In this document: positions 10,738-19,726 of the stretch, in pieces
Layout of the letters: the number at the start of each line of letters is the position of its first letter
Position numbering within the stretch: position 1 is the stretch's first letter
Assembly (NCBI RefSeq): GCF_037392515.1
Contig: NC_090283.1
Span: forward strand, 17,888,501-17,952,500
Length of the DNA: 64,000 bases
Direction of reading: 5' to 3'
From: Haliotis asinina
Lineage: Eukaryota; Mollusca; Gastropoda; Lepetellida; Haliotidae
Made by a program: the position numbers and the translations under genes
The notes under the pieces: generated by a model
The model's database searches: none
Seen by the model: only the letters and a program-made list of their open reading frames with translations
Told to the model about the DNA's origin: nothing

Positions 10738-13700
10738 ACGCGTATGTGTTTATACCATCAATAGCTATCCAACGTTTCGTGTCCATAGGCGATAGGGACG
10801 TCTTGTTTATAGTCAGTCCGTATATCTTATGTCCATCACTTCTAAGTGTGTTCATTTTATGTCTAAAGGTACGGGTCTTGAACAGGGCCTCCTTGAATCT
10901 GGCGTGTTTGATGTGTTGTTTCACCACATACTTCTTAACCCCTTTAGCTTTTCGGATCTCACTATTGTCGGCTTTCAATATGGAGTACATCTTAGGCCTC
11001 AAACCTATGTACTCAGCTATTGGCGTGCCAGCACACTCGTCCTTCATCTTACCTAGGACCTTTTTATTTACCGTGCTGTGCATGGTATGGGTCTTAGGAT
11101 AGTCGCTGGTGTCGTATAAATCGATGTGTTTTTTCATGTCCTCGTACACGTCCTCGGTTCGAATCTCCATCAGCAGGGAATCCGTGTCAGTGTACAGCAC
11201 TTCGCACCTGTCGCCGTACTGTTTCTTGAGCTCGTTGTAGTAAAAGTCGTACATCAGGTGTTTGGATAAATCGAGGATACTCATCCCAACGTAAACAGGT
11301 CGGTTGAATTTTATGTGGCTTTTCTTCATGTGTATGGCAACTAGGTCGTCTGTGAATATTTTATTACGGTTGAATGCCGGACTGGCTATCAATTTCCTGA
11401 GCTTGTCTTCCTCACTAGATCTAACCAGTTTCACGGTTACGCGTTTCCTCAGGTTTTCCATAGTCTTACCAAACACCGAGTTGTTCATGAGCTTGTAGAG
11501 ATTTTTCTCAAAATCACTGGTGGCTTTTTTTCGTAGGTCTGTGTTCATTCTGATGTAGGGTTCCATCCATGGGCTCTGGTCGAACATGAGCACCCTGTGT
11601 ATTTTGGTCAGCCTCATACCCAATGACAGGTACAGCTGTAGGTTGCGATAGTGAACGATGTACTTGGTCTTATTCATTAAGTTAGGCACGAGTTTCTCAA
11701 CGTCCGCCACACGACCACCTGATAAGTTATGTTGGTACTCAGACATCCAGTCTGTGTTAACCTTCATACGTTCGGGTGCAAGGGGATAGCTGTTGTGCGA
11801 TGTGTGTAATTCCTTGGGATACTCTAAGTCAACTTCGAGGATATACCCTTTGTTCGAATCTGGTGCAATGCTCATAATATCAATGTTTGGTACCCATTCG
11901 AATCCTCCTGTAGGTAGATACTGGCTCATGGCCCAGCCGTACAGGTTGTTTGCGTCGAGGTATAGAATGTGATTGGTTGGTTTGTTAGGATCGTAACCTT
12001 TCACGTATTGATTATTTGCTTTAGCGTATCGTTTGGATGCCATGGAAATCCCACCTCGCAAGCCTTTCTCAATGAATAGGTGCATGTCGTAATCTGTGAG
12101 CAATTCCAAATTAACTCCGGTCTTTCTAAGCAAGGCGTCCCACGACAGACCTGGGCTGGTGTAATACCATGCGGGGTCGAGTTTATACTGCTTGAAACAT
12201 GTTTGCCGAAACGTCTCGAACACGTCGGCTAACAGCAGTACATCTGTCCTCAAGTACAGGTCGTGATAATCGCCAAGGTTCTTACAACCCAGTTTATTCC
12301 ATACGTTAATCGCGTGCGAGTAATCGTCTCGTGAGACGGACGCCTCATTCAGCTTGCTATAAAAGCAGTCGATAGGAGGTAGTCTGGTCTCTGTGAACTT
12401 AGCCCAGCTATCCATGTACTCATATGGGTATACGCCCTTCCTCATGAGCAGGTGTCTAGTCTCGGCGTCTGTGTATCGATCGGTGATAGGGAAGGTATTG
12501 TTGGCCTTGACCAGACTGTCGAGTGACGACAGGAGGAATTGAAACGAGTCAATGAACCTAAGTCCGTTTAAGCTGAAGGAGATGTATCTCTCCATGTTGT
12601 TGGGAATGCATGATATATTACCATCAATTTTCGCGATGGCCTGCATAATCAAGTGAGAGTCGTATCCTCTCAAGTTGTGAAAGACAACGGGGATGTTTAT
12701 TGTCTTAGGATTGATTTTAAGCTTGAGGTTGCACGCGTTGTGAGCGGCGCCTCTATACTTACCAGTTATGTGGCAGTGATCTCTCACCGAATCACCGTTA
12801 AGTGGTGAGTCGCACACGTGACAGTTAGTGCTACTGGCGTGAGCTAGCTTGTCGGCTCTGGTCATACGCATTGGAGCGATTTTATACAATGTATTCCTAA
12901 TAATTTTTTCTTCCTCCTGCAAGCACTTTAGAAACCTTTCAGCCGCGTCAGGACCTCTATACACTACCGGAGCTTTCGTTTCCCCGTCACAACGGACGAC
13001 AATGTATCCAAACGAACAGGCTTTATGCTCTTGTGTTTTGTGTGTGAAACTCCCACTAGTGGATGATTCCCCTACAATTAAGGCTTCGAAGTCGGCGTAT
13101 ATAATATAAGGCACAGACATTTGGTTCTTGTGATTGTCGAATTTTAGGATATTTTCACCTTCCTTAGGCATGTCGACTCGTATGGCCGTCTGCCCAACAC
13201 CTTGGCAATCCTCCAGGTGGGATTCTAATAAATCGGCCCGACTGAAACAGTGTAGGCATCGTACACAAAAATGTTTTTCCCCATCGTGTTTCGACTGGTC
13301 GTGTAACAACCGGCTGAGATGTTTTATCCACGTGTAGTGATACTTTTCACCTTTTTGAATCATGAATAAATTAATAACTTGACAATCCTTCACCGGGCTG
13401 ACCCTGTGTATTATTGTTGTATTACCTTCGTGTCCAAAGACATTTATAGCCAGATTATTCTGTTTTTCTACTTTAGTGATCTGGGATATTGGGGTGGGTT
13501 CATCTATACCATCCCAGTTGAGCCCATCGTCCTGTGGATAATTAGAAGGCCTGTTCGGATTAGTGGCAGCTGGAAATATGGCTGACCTGAGAGATAACCT
13601 CAGGCAATCGTTTCCTCTATTCTTAACGTTTACTATGGCTTGTTTGTTCTTATAGTAGGGAGGCAAGTCTAGGTATGACCCACCTCTGAACGGCACGTAT

Positions 13701-14404
13701 TTAGCTATATCTAGATAGACATTATCGATTTTATCTACAGCCCACCCGGACCCCATGTGTGTGTAGCGTTCTAGGTATTCTCGTATCTGCTGAAAACTAT
13801 TATCGATTGATGTGTCAATGGTCTCTGCATGTGTGACGACCTCTTGTTTACCTCGGAAGTAAGGTTGAACATACTCAGTGGTACTCCCAACCTGCTTATC
13901 GAGTGACATTTTCACTGTGATCTGAAACTTGATACTTCCTAGATTATTTAGTTCCTGGTTGACCTTATCAGCTATCAGAGGCTTAATATCTGTAATGTCT
14001 ATGTTTCTATCAATGTGCATGCGCCAACCTCTCAAATAATTGCCTACGGCGTGTTCAGTGCGCACAAACTGTAGGTCAATAGCTCTATTCTGTCGTAATA
14101 ATTCTACAAGCTGTGGTTTTTTCATACGAGAATACCCACCTAAACCCAAATCGTGTGCCTCGGCTTTCAGTTGTTTTACAGTTGGACGTGCTACTGGGGT
14201 ATGTGATAACAATGCAGTTAACCCGGCTTTCCCCAATTTTGAATAACCCGTGTATCCAAGCTGTTTCGCTTGAGCTTTTAACTGTTTTACCGTAGGAGGG
14301 ACTTCTAAACCTAGTAATCTCAACAATGCTGGCTTCCGCATTCTAGAATACCCGATAACACCTCTCTGTTTTGCGACCCTCTTGAGCTCGCGCACAGTAG
14401 TCAT
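10718..14404 (-). CDS. Polinton protein-primed DNA polymerase B, 1228 aa
   Basis: Replicates the element. The first 105 residues are three copies of a short SAP/Rho-N-like module (TVKQLKAQAKQLGYTGYSKL and kin), probably DNA binding. A C2H2-like finger (FCVRCLHCF...H..DC) precedes the 3'-5' exonuclease motifs YADFEA (Exo I), FHNLRGYDSHL (Exo II) and YLRTDVLLLADVF (Exo III). A CHVC...HCH...CN cluster sits between Exo I and Exo II. Polymerase motifs follow: YLDANNLYGWAM (A), KLMNNSVFGKT (B) and YTDTDSLL (C). Length and order fit Polinton polymerases. Confidence 0.97.
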   Translation of the reverse strand: MTTVRELKRVAKQRGVIGYSRMRKPALLRLLGLEVPPTVKQLKAQAKQLGYTGYSKLGKAGLTALLSHTPVARPTVKQLKAEAHDLGLGGYSRMKKPQLVELLRQNRAIDLQFVRTEHAVGNYLRGWRMHIDRNIDITDIKPLIADKVNQELNNLGSIKFQITVKMSLDKQVGSTTEYVQPYFRGKQEVVTHAETIDTSIDNSFQQIREYLERYTHMGSGWAVDKIDNVYLDIAKYVPFRGGSYLDLPPYYKNKQAIVNVKNRGNDCLRLSLRSAIFPAATNPNRPSNYPQDDGLNWDGIDEPTPISQITKVEKQNNLAINVFGHEGNTTIIHRVSPVKDCQVINLFMIQKGEKYHYTWIKHLSRLLHDQSKHDGEKHFCVRCLHCFSRADLLESHLEDCQGVGQTAIRVDMPKEGENILKFDNHKNQMSVPYIIYADFEALIVGESSTSGSFTHKTQEHKACSFGYIVVRCDGETKAPVVYRGPDAAERFLKCLQEEEKIIRNTLYKIAPMRMTRADKLAHASSTNCHVCDSPLNGDSVRDHCHITGKYRGAAHNACNLKLKINPKTINIPVVFHNLRGYDSHLIMQAIAKIDGNISCIPNNMERYISFSLNGLRFIDSFQFLLSSLDSLVKANNTFPITDRYTDAETRHLLMRKGVYPYEYMDSWAKFTETRLPPIDCFYSKLNEASVSRDDYSHAINVWNKLGCKNLGDYHDLYLRTDVLLLADVFETFRQTCFKQYKLDPAWYYTSPGLSWDALLRKTGVNLELLTDYDMHLFIEKGLRGGISMASKRYAKANNQYVKGYDPNKPTNHILYLDANNLYGWAMSQYLPTGGFEWVPNIDIMSIAPDSNKGYILEVDLEYPKELHTSHNSYPLAPERMKVNTDWMSEYQHNLSGGRVADVEKLVPNLMNKTKYIVHYRNLQLYLSLGMRLTKIHRVLMFDQSPWMEPYIRMNTDLRKKATSDFEKNLYKLMNNSVFGKTMENLRKRVTVKLVRSSEEDKLRKLIASPAFNRNKIFTDDLVAIHMKKSHIKFNRPVYVGMSILDLSKHLMYDFYYNELKKQYGDRCEVLYTDTDSLLMEIRTEDVYEDMKKHIDLYDTSDYPKTHTMHSTVNKKVLGKMKDECAGTPIAEYIGLRPKMYSILKADNSEIRKAKGVKKYVVKQHIKHARFKEALFKTRTFRHKMNTLRSDGHKIYGLTINKTSLSPMDTKRWIAIDGINTYAYGHEKI

Positions 14405-14485
14405 TGTGTTTACACCTAAGAGAACTAATGTCTAATTGGTTCACAGTAAGGGGAGGTAACTCCTCCACTCTTGATAAAAAATATT

Positions 14486-14707
14486 TTATTTCTTGTAATC
14501 ACTTATTAACCAAACTCGGTTTGTTGGCCACAATTCTCGTAAGTCTTCCAACAGCTTGTGTGAATCTATGTAGGCATCGATCAGTGTTTGGTTATTTGAT
14601 AACAATTCAATTAACCCGGCTCTCCCCAGGTTTGAATAACGCCGGCATCCAAGCTGTTTTGCTATAGCTTTTAATTGTTTTACCGTAAGATAGGCTTCCA
14701 TATTCAA
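14486..14707 (-). CDS. small SAP/Rho-N-like module protein, 73 aa
   Basis: Residues 8-39 (TVKQLKAIAKQLGCRRYSNL...LIELL) are nearly the same module that is repeated three times at the polymerase N-terminus. The block in front of each gene is also duplicated: CACCTAAGAGAACYAAT followed by TCTAATTGG occurs at about 14414-14440 and at 14731-14757. It therefore looks like a duplicate of the polymerase gene's 5' end. Function is unknown; DNA binding is inferred from the module only. Confidence 0.65.
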   Translation of the reverse strand: MNMEAYLTVKQLKAIAKQLGCRRYSNLGRAGLIELLSNNQTLIDAYIDSHKLLEDLRELWPTNRVWLISDYKK

Positions 14708-14748
14708 GAATGTACAGTAGACATGTTTACACCTAAGAGAACCAATCT

Positions 14749-15012
14749 CTAATTGGATTTTATCTTGAGCAGTCGCCTACGTTCTTTTATGTAGTCTTTT
14801 TTATTCTCGTATATGAGTTGATGTCTGACTACGTTCGCTCCGTGAGCTTTACATAAACAGTAGTGCCCTTTAACCCCGATACCACACACAGAACACGTGT
14901 AGTTAGGACTTCCCATATGGAAACAACAGAACCCCTGATTCCTGCATTTCCTACCACAGGCCTCGGTCTTCCCCATAAGTATATATTCGCATCGGTATGG
15001 AGCGGGTCTCAT
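14749..15012 (-). CDS. small cysteine-rich protein, probable zinc binder, 87 aa
   Basis: Contains 10 Cys and several His residues: YRCEYI, ACGRKCRNQGFCCFH, then YTCSVCGIGVKGHYCLCKAH. The spacing suggests two zinc sites and a basic C-terminal tail (KERRRLLKIK). Small zinc proteins are common in Polintons but their job is unknown. It sits in the leftward block between the SAP-like protein and a coiled-coil membrane protein. Confidence 0.6.
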   Translation of the reverse strand: MRPAPYRCEYILMGKTEACGRKCRNQGFCCFHMGSPNYTCSVCGIGVKGHYCLCKAHGANVVRHQLIYENKKDYIKERRRLLKIKSN

Positions 15013-15031
15013 GTTTACTTATATAGGTATT

Positions 15032-15457
15032 TTAGTTTAATTGCTTAGCAACCAACGCAGTAGCTGCTATACCAAACACTATGAAGCCCAGTTCACGATT
15101 CATTTGTCCCTTGGATGGTGTGTAGTACTGAGCGAGTGTGGGTTTATTGAGCGCTTCCAATCGTTTACCAGTTAGTAGGTAGTATTCTTTCATTCCTTCA
15201 TCGACATCGTAGAATGTTTTAATGGCATGGTTTTCACGCTTGAGTTGTTCGTTAATAAAATCGATCCTCTGGAGGCGTTTTTTAACGTACTCGGCCTGTG
15301 CTCTTTGTAATTTCTCAGTAGCGAGATCGTGTCGCTTCCTTTCTTCCTGTATTTCAGCCGCGTGATCATCTCGTAGTTTCGAGAAGAGGAAATTACTCCC
15401 GGAAAATGCCAGGGCATTCACTAACGCCCCACCAACCATCATAGCTATCGTGGCCAT
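15032..15457 (-). CDS. membrane-associated coiled-coil protein, 141 aa
   Basis: A hydrophobic N-terminus (IAMMVGGALVNALAFSG) is followed by a charged helical stretch at residues 28-75 with coiled-coil character (EIQEERKRHDLATEKLQRAQ) and a second hydrophobic segment at the C-terminus (LGFIVFGIAATALVAKQ). Proteins of this shape recur in Polintons; the role is not known. The start follows an AT-rich block (CCCTATATTTATTTCAT) like those before neighbouring genes. Confidence 0.6.
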   Translation of the reverse strand: MATIAMMVGGALVNALAFSGSNFLFSKLRDDHAAEIQEERKRHDLATEKLQRAQAEYVKKRLQRIDFINEQLKRENHAIKTFYDVDEGMKEYYLLTGKRLEALNKPTLAQYYTPSKGQMNRELGFIVFGIAATALVAKQLN

Positions 15458-15465
15458 CCCTATAT

Positions 15466-15693
15466 TTATTTCATTATATTATCAGGTATTATTCCTTGTT
15501 TTACTAGGATGTCTTTTGTGGCCATCGCCATACCAAGGTTCATTATGAGCATACCCATATCCTGCAGGTTGAAATCTAGCTTGATAGTTGGTTGTTTAAG
15601 CACCATTTTAGTCAACCGAGCGTACCCTACTGCTAGACTGGCTACCACTGTGGCGTGGTATGCGTCGTTGACGAACGTTTTCCCCTCAGACAT
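15466..15693 (-). CDS. small hydrophobic protein, 75 aa
   Basis: Two weakly hydrophobic stretches (HATVVASLAVGYARL and MGMLIMNLGMAMAT) suggest a membrane or virion-internal protein. It lies 8 bp from the next gene and has an AT-rich TATGATATAAAATATT block in front of its start, the pattern seen for other genes of this element. Not recognised. Confidence 0.55.
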   Translation of the reverse strand: MSEGKTFVNDAYHATVVASLAVGYARLTKMVLKQPTIKLDFNLQDMGMLIMNLGMAMATKDILVKQGIIPDNIMK

Positions 15694-15720
15694 TATGTAT
15701 ATGATATAAAATATTTTAAA

Positions 15721-16035
15721 TTATAACATGATATGCGGGTCTACAATGGGGGATACCCCCACACCCCCACTGTTCTCACTGTTGGGTTGTGGCTCACTGT
15801 GGGAGGTGTATAACCATGTTATAACCACGGCAGCAGTTACGCCTACAGCCAACAACAGTCGGGTTGGGTTAGTCACTTTATGTTGGTTACACCACCGTTT
15901 TTTACCGGCAGCTACTCTCTTAGGATTCTTCTGTCTGGTTACTGTTGAAGTGGTCTCCTCCACTGGGGTTTCCTCCCTCACTGTTGGGGGTGTGGGGGGT
16001 ACCCCCACTGGGGTCTCCTCCTGTGCAGCATCCAT
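15721..16035 (-). CDS. Thr/Pro-rich single-span membrane protein, 104 aa
   Basis: The N-terminal half is acidic and Thr/Pro/Glu-rich (EETPVGVPPTPPTVREETPV). A basic stretch (KNPKRVAAGKKRW) comes before one transmembrane segment at about residues 60-77 (LLLAVGVTAAVVITWLY). It overlaps the end of the upstream gene by 116 bp in another frame. The overlap coincides with the G/C-rich palindromic sequence repeats described in the findings. Confidence 0.5.
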   Translation of the reverse strand: MDAAQEETPVGVPPTPPTVREETPVEETTSTVTRQKNPKRVAAGKKRWCNQHKVTNPTRLLLAVGVTAAVVITWLYTSHSEPQPNSENSGGVGVSPIVDPHIML

Positions 16036-16618
16036 CTATACTATTATTATTATTCTTTCTCTCAAATTGGCAATGTTTTGCCGTGATAATCGCCGCCGTC
16101 ACTGGAGCCAACAACATACCATATTTGTGGTACAACCCGCAGCTGATAGAGCTCACGGCGTGTTCGATAAAAGGGTCTTTATCTAGGTCCTCCCACAGGT
16201 AAAGTCGGCGCTCTGGTGGAATGGGAAGGAAGTGTGATACAATACCGGTGTATATCTGGGTCATAGCCGATCCTATTGTCTTTGTCATTTCTGCTCCGAG
16301 CCGGGACTCGTATCTAGCGTACAGCTTATCGATTTCTTCGGCTGTCATTTTGTGAATTTTATCCGGAGTGTAGTCTCCAAAGTAATGTTTGGCTTTGCCG
16401 CCAACAGCCAACGCCACCAGTTTCTCTCGCTTGGGGGAATCCCCAGTTGGGGAACCCTCCACAGACAATTGTTCGAGCAATTCCTCACACTCCATCTTAT
16501 AATATAACAAGTAAGATTTAGTTTTAACTATATAATACCCGATGCAGACAAAACACAGAGAAATGAAAGTTAAGTTGCACACAACAAATACTTCAAATAT
16601 CATAGCTATGCTTAGCAT
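15920..16618 (-). CDS. uncharacterised Polinton protein, 191-232 aa
   Basis: Reading from 16618 gives an N-terminal membrane segment (FEVFVVCNLTFISLCFVCIGYY). A second start at 16495 (MECEELLEQ) is preceded by TTATAATATAAC, the same kind of AT-rich block that precedes other genes here, and I favour it. The middle is helical with a hydrophobic patch (MLLAPVTAAIITAKH) and the C-terminus is a Gly/Ser/Thr/Pro-rich tail. No family recognised. Confidence 0.55.
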   Translation of the reverse strand: MLSIAMIFEVFVVCNLTFISLCFVCIGYYIVKTKSYLLYYKMECEELLEQLSVEGSPTGDSPKREKLVALAVGGKAKHYFGDYTPDKIHKMTAEEIDKLYARYESRLGAEMTKTIGSAMTQIYTGIVSHFLPIPPERRLYLWEDLDKDPFIEHAVSSISCGLYHKYGMLLAPVTAAIITAKHCQFERKNNNNSIDGCCTGGDPSGGTPHTPNSEGGNPSGGDHFNSNQTEES

Positions 16619-16676
16619 TTGCTTAGCTTTGCTTAGCTTTGCTTAGCTTTTACTTAGCTTTGCTTAGCAAACTATA
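16616..16676. repeat. short tandem repeat of GCTTAGCTTT
   Basis: About five head-to-tail copies of a 10-12 bp unit (GCTTAGCTTT with variants) fill the gap between the packaging ATPase and the next gene on the minus strand. It could be a regulatory or transcript-end sequence of the element. Confidence 0.8.
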
Positions 16677-17323
16677 TATGCTACTGGTTGGTCGGTCTTT
16701 AGAACGAGCTTAGCGTGTTTAGTTTCAGCGAGCTGTTTCTTCACCCGTTCCCGTTCTAATTTACTCATCACATCGTTCTCTCTCAAACACTCCTCAAACG
16801 AATCCCTGTCCTTGCAGTGAAATAAGGCCACCCATCGCGTCTGCTCCCTGAGGTCTTTCAACACCGAGTTGAACTTCTGTGTTAGCACCCAGACGCTGTG
16901 ATTTGCATGCCGGCCGGAGAAGGCCAGGTACGATAGCATGTCTCTCTTTTTTGTTATCTCGCGATTAGCGCTGCAGTCGTCCAGTATAAACAGCGTCGGT
17001 TCCCCTTTAAATTTCTCGTGAAGAGCTTTCAACCAGTCCTGCAGGCGTGTTCCAGGGTCGATTTTGTGTACGTCCGGGTCCGTCATCACCCAAGGTCGCG
17101 CGTACGTTTTATTCATGCCCAGAGTAGGGCACATGATAACGATGTTATCGAACACATCCTTGTAGTAACCCTCCAACATATCCAACACGAAAACGGTCTT
17201 CCCACAGCCAGTCTGCCCGCACACTATGGCGCAGTGTGGGTCAGTGGGGAGGTGGGGTAGTTTATTGTTGGGGGGTATGGGGGGGTACCCCCCATCAGTA
17301 GATGGCTTGCACGAATCTCCCAT
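16664..17323 (-). CDS. FtsK/HerA-type DNA packaging ATPase (A32-like), 219 aa
   Basis: Powers genome packaging into the capsid in the Polinton/adintovirus/NCLDV line. Walker A is CGQTGCGKTVFVLDML near residue 35; Walker B is TLFILDDCS near residue 110; a downstream VWVLTQKFNSV fits the sensor region. The small size is usual for the family. Its start overlaps the end of the major capsid gene by 29 bp, so both probably share a transcript. Confidence 0.94.
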   Translation of the reverse strand: MGDSCKPSTDGGYPPIPPNNKLPHLPTDPHCAIVCGQTGCGKTVFVLDMLEGYYKDVFDNIVIMCPTLGMNKTYARPWVMTDPDVHKIDPGTRLQDWLKALHEKFKGEPTLFILDDCSANREITKKRDMLSYLAFSGRHANHSVWVLTQKFNSVLKDLREQTRWVALFHCKDRDSFEECLRENDVMSKLERERVKKQLAETKHAKLVLKTDQPVAYIVC

Positions 17324-18551
17324 TGTCTATATTAAGTTGCGCGTCCATAATAACGTACAGATATAATTTCAACTTACCAGCGGTTTGAGCCTTCTTAGTA
17401 ATCTGGATGGTTATCCCTTCGCTGCCGTTATCTATACGACGCCCGCTACCGTGCAGTTTATCATCATCCGTGGATCGCATGTCCAACCATAGGGCATACT
17501 TGGTGGTCAGGTATTCACCGATCTGCACGGAGCCGAGGTCCAGGTCCTTTGTTATGTAATCCCCCACTGGTAGCTTTTTTATCTCATCCCACTGCTGGTG
17601 TGGCCTCATACCATGACTGAACAGCTGGTTGGGCACGCCCTCGATGGTAACTTCCACCTTTTCAATCTCGGGGTTGAAAAACTTCTCGCTGTCCCTCCGG
17701 AATGGATCGTAATCCTCCACGGGGACGACCAGGATACCTTTCATCGATCGCGCCGGCACGTTCAGGTTGATATTCCACACAGTGTCGCTCTTATCTCGCA
17801 CGACTGATCTATGTCTCAGTACGCGATCGTATAGGATAGCCATCTTCCCAGAGTACTGACTTCGAACCTGCCTGGCCAGCTCCGGGCTAGTGACCATGTC
17901 GAACTCCAGAGAGATGTTGTCTATGGCATAACTGGCCTCATCACCGTTCGGCGTACGCACTACTTTGCTATAGTCGTTAAACGTGAGCTCGTATTCTAGC
18001 CTATCACCCAGCGCGGCCTGGTAAAACGGCGCGTGTCCCGTGAGCAACTCGAAGTCGAGCGGCACGCAGAATCGATTTCCGTATGCTAGAGCGATGGCCT
18101 TTTCACCGTCCGATAGCTTGTCTTGCTGGTCTTGCGTGAAGACGTATCCTATGCGCGCCCGGGTTGATTTGCTGATACCCTGGTACACATCATTGACTCG
18201 TTCTCTCTCGCTTTTCCAGAGATCCTTGTAGCAGTGAAACACGTCGCTGTCGTCGATGCTCAGTACCTCGTTACCGCTGATCTTGACGGTCGTTTTCTTG
18301 ATGATAGCTCGACCCACGTTCCGCACTAGCTCGCGTTTGTCGTTGTCGGAGGTCAACGTGATATTGAACGCCAGTCGAACAGTGCCTGGTACAATGAGGT
18401 CATTCTCACCAAGGTTTGGAAATCTAACCAGCAGAGTTTGATTCTGGTCTATCTTGCTGGGATTGTTGGTGATGGTCACCGACTGTCGCACGGCTCTGGC
18501 ACCTAATGGCTCTCTCAATTTTCTGAAAGGATCTAATTTTCTACCGTACAT
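17295..18551 (-). CDS. major capsid protein (double jelly-roll), 418 aa
   Basis: The start (FRKLREPLGARAVRQS) and the block NNPSKIDQNQTLLVRFPNL...IVPGTVRLAF match the conserved N-terminal region of Polinton major capsid proteins as I remember them. Length and predominantly beta composition fit a double jelly-roll fold. The gene is preceded by the AT-rich GTTATATAAATGAAATATAT block shared with the divergent gene at 18584, so the two likely use a bidirectional promoter. The fold itself is inferred from family knowledge. Confidence 0.88.
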   Translation of the reverse strand: MYGRKLDPFRKLREPLGARAVRQSVTITNNPSKIDQNQTLLVRFPNLGENDLIVPGTVRLAFNITLTSDNDKRELVRNVGRAIIKKTTVKISGNEVLSIDDSDVFHCYKDLWKSERERVNDVYQGISKSTRARIGYVFTQDQQDKLSDGEKAIALAYGNRFCVPLDFELLTGHAPFYQAALGDRLEYELTFNDYSKVVRTPNGDEASYAIDNISLEFDMVTSPELARQVRSQYSGKMAILYDRVLRHRSVVRDKSDTVWNINLNVPARSMKGILVVPVEDYDPFRRDSEKFFNPEIEKVEVTIEGVPNQLFSHGMRPHQQWDEIKKLPVGDYITKDLDLGSVQIGEYLTTKYALWLDMRSTDDDKLHGSGRRIDNGSEGITIQITKKAQTAGKLKLYLYVIMDAQLNIDNGRFVQAIY

Positions 18552-18583
18552 TGTTATATAAATGAAATATATTTTTAATACTA
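18552..18583. promoter_or_regulatory. AT-rich divergent promoter-like block
   Basis: 32 bp of nearly pure A/T (TATATAAATGAAATATATTT) separates the start codons of the capsid gene (minus) and the coiled-coil gene (plus). Comparable TATATAA blocks lie before 20873/20903 and 15693. This suggests a common TATA-like late promoter type in the element. Confidence 0.5.
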
Positions 18584-19726
18584 ATGGATGAAGACATACC
18601 TATGGATGATATGCGGGGCGCTAGTGCCCAGGTATACGATGATGACCAGGAGACCTCATTCTCGCAAGGTGACGAGCTCCTTAAAGGCGCCGTCGACGAT
18701 TATTACAACGCAGTTGAAAATAAATCCAAACTCAAGCCGTTGGGAAGGAACTATTCCGATTTTACCTTCGATAGCAATGGCACGCTGCGTTTGAAGGCTC
18801 ACCCGGGGATTGATCTCTTTCATCAAACAACGAGAAAACCGCTTGCTTTATCAACATTGGCCGGTAAATATAAGATTAACTTTGTTCAAGATGAACTAGG
18901 CTTCACAAATTACGGTGGCGCGCGACCTAAGCAGTATCCTCCGAAGTTAGTTCAAGATCTGGAAGGCATCAGGGACGCCACATCAAATCAAAACATGACT
19001 TATGATATTAAAAAGGTGTTGGCCGACTACGAGAACAAACCATTCCCGGGGCTCGAATTTACCGTTCGGGAACTGCGGGGGTTGGATCTGACGATGCAAA
19101 CCATTCGCGGACATCTCGCGAAAAGCACAGCCAAAATGAGTGAGATAGACGACCACATCGCCTATGAAAAGAAAAAACTCGGTGAAACTGAGGACGAGTC
19201 TATGAAAGCCACCATCGAGGAACGAATACGTAATTTGGAAGATGAAAAGCAAACCTGGCTGGAGACAACATCCTCCTTCAAAGAAAAGCTTCGATCCCAG
19301 GTCAACCGTATACGGGAAACCATCAATCAAGTCCTCTACCGAGACACCACGTTAGCAGACAGGATTCGGATATTATTCCGGGAGCAAGGGATCACCATCG
19401 CCAGCATTCTGACTGCATTGGGTTTAATCATATCAACCCTGGTGGTGTCACTGGTGGGAGGAACCCCTGTGGGGCCTGCCGGCGGCGGGGGAACTCCAGG
19501 CGGTGGTGGTGGTGTTAAAGACTGGATCAAAAAACTCGGGGAAGGCCTAGCTAAACTGGCTGGTAAAGCCGCCGAAGCCCTTCCCGGCATCCTGGGTAGC
19601 ATCGTCTCGTGGTTGTTGAGCGCTCTGTCTAAAACTGCCATGTGGCTCAGTCAAAACCTGTGGGCAGCCATCGTCGCCGTGGCGGGTCTGGTGTACGTAG
19701 CGGCTAAGAAATCTTTAACCAAATAA
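18584..19726 (+). CDS. coiled-coil, membrane-active type virion protein, 380 aa
   Basis: Acidic N-terminus, then a coiled-coil region at about residues 185-250 (MSEIDDHIAYEKKKLGETED), a hydrophobic segment at about 272-295 (IASILTALGLIISTLVVSLVGG), a Gly-rich linker, and an amphipathic to hydrophobic C-terminus (WIKKLGEGLAKLAGKAAEAL). The C-terminal part resembles membrane-lytic helices of nonenveloped virus minor proteins. Found widely in Polintons but not functionally assigned. Convergent with the next gene, overlapping its 3' end by 23 bp. Confidence 0.65.
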   Translation: MDEDIPMDDMRGASAQVYDDDQETSFSQGDELLKGAVDDYYNAVENKSKLKPLGRNYSDFTFDSNGTLRLKAHPGIDLFHQTTRKPLALSTLAGKYKINFVQDELGFTNYGGARPKQYPPKLVQDLEGIRDATSNQNMTYDIKKVLADYENKPFPGLEFTVRELRGLDLTMQTIRGHLAKSTAKMSEIDDHIAYEKKKLGETEDESMKATIEERIRNLEDEKQTWLETTSSFKEKLRSQVNRIRETINQVLYRDTTLADRIRILFREQGITIASILTALGLIISTLVVSLVGGTPVGPAGGGGTPGGGGGVKDWIKKLGEGLAKLAGKAAEALPGILGSIVSWLLSALSKTAMWLSQNLWAAIVAVAGLVYVAAKKSLTK

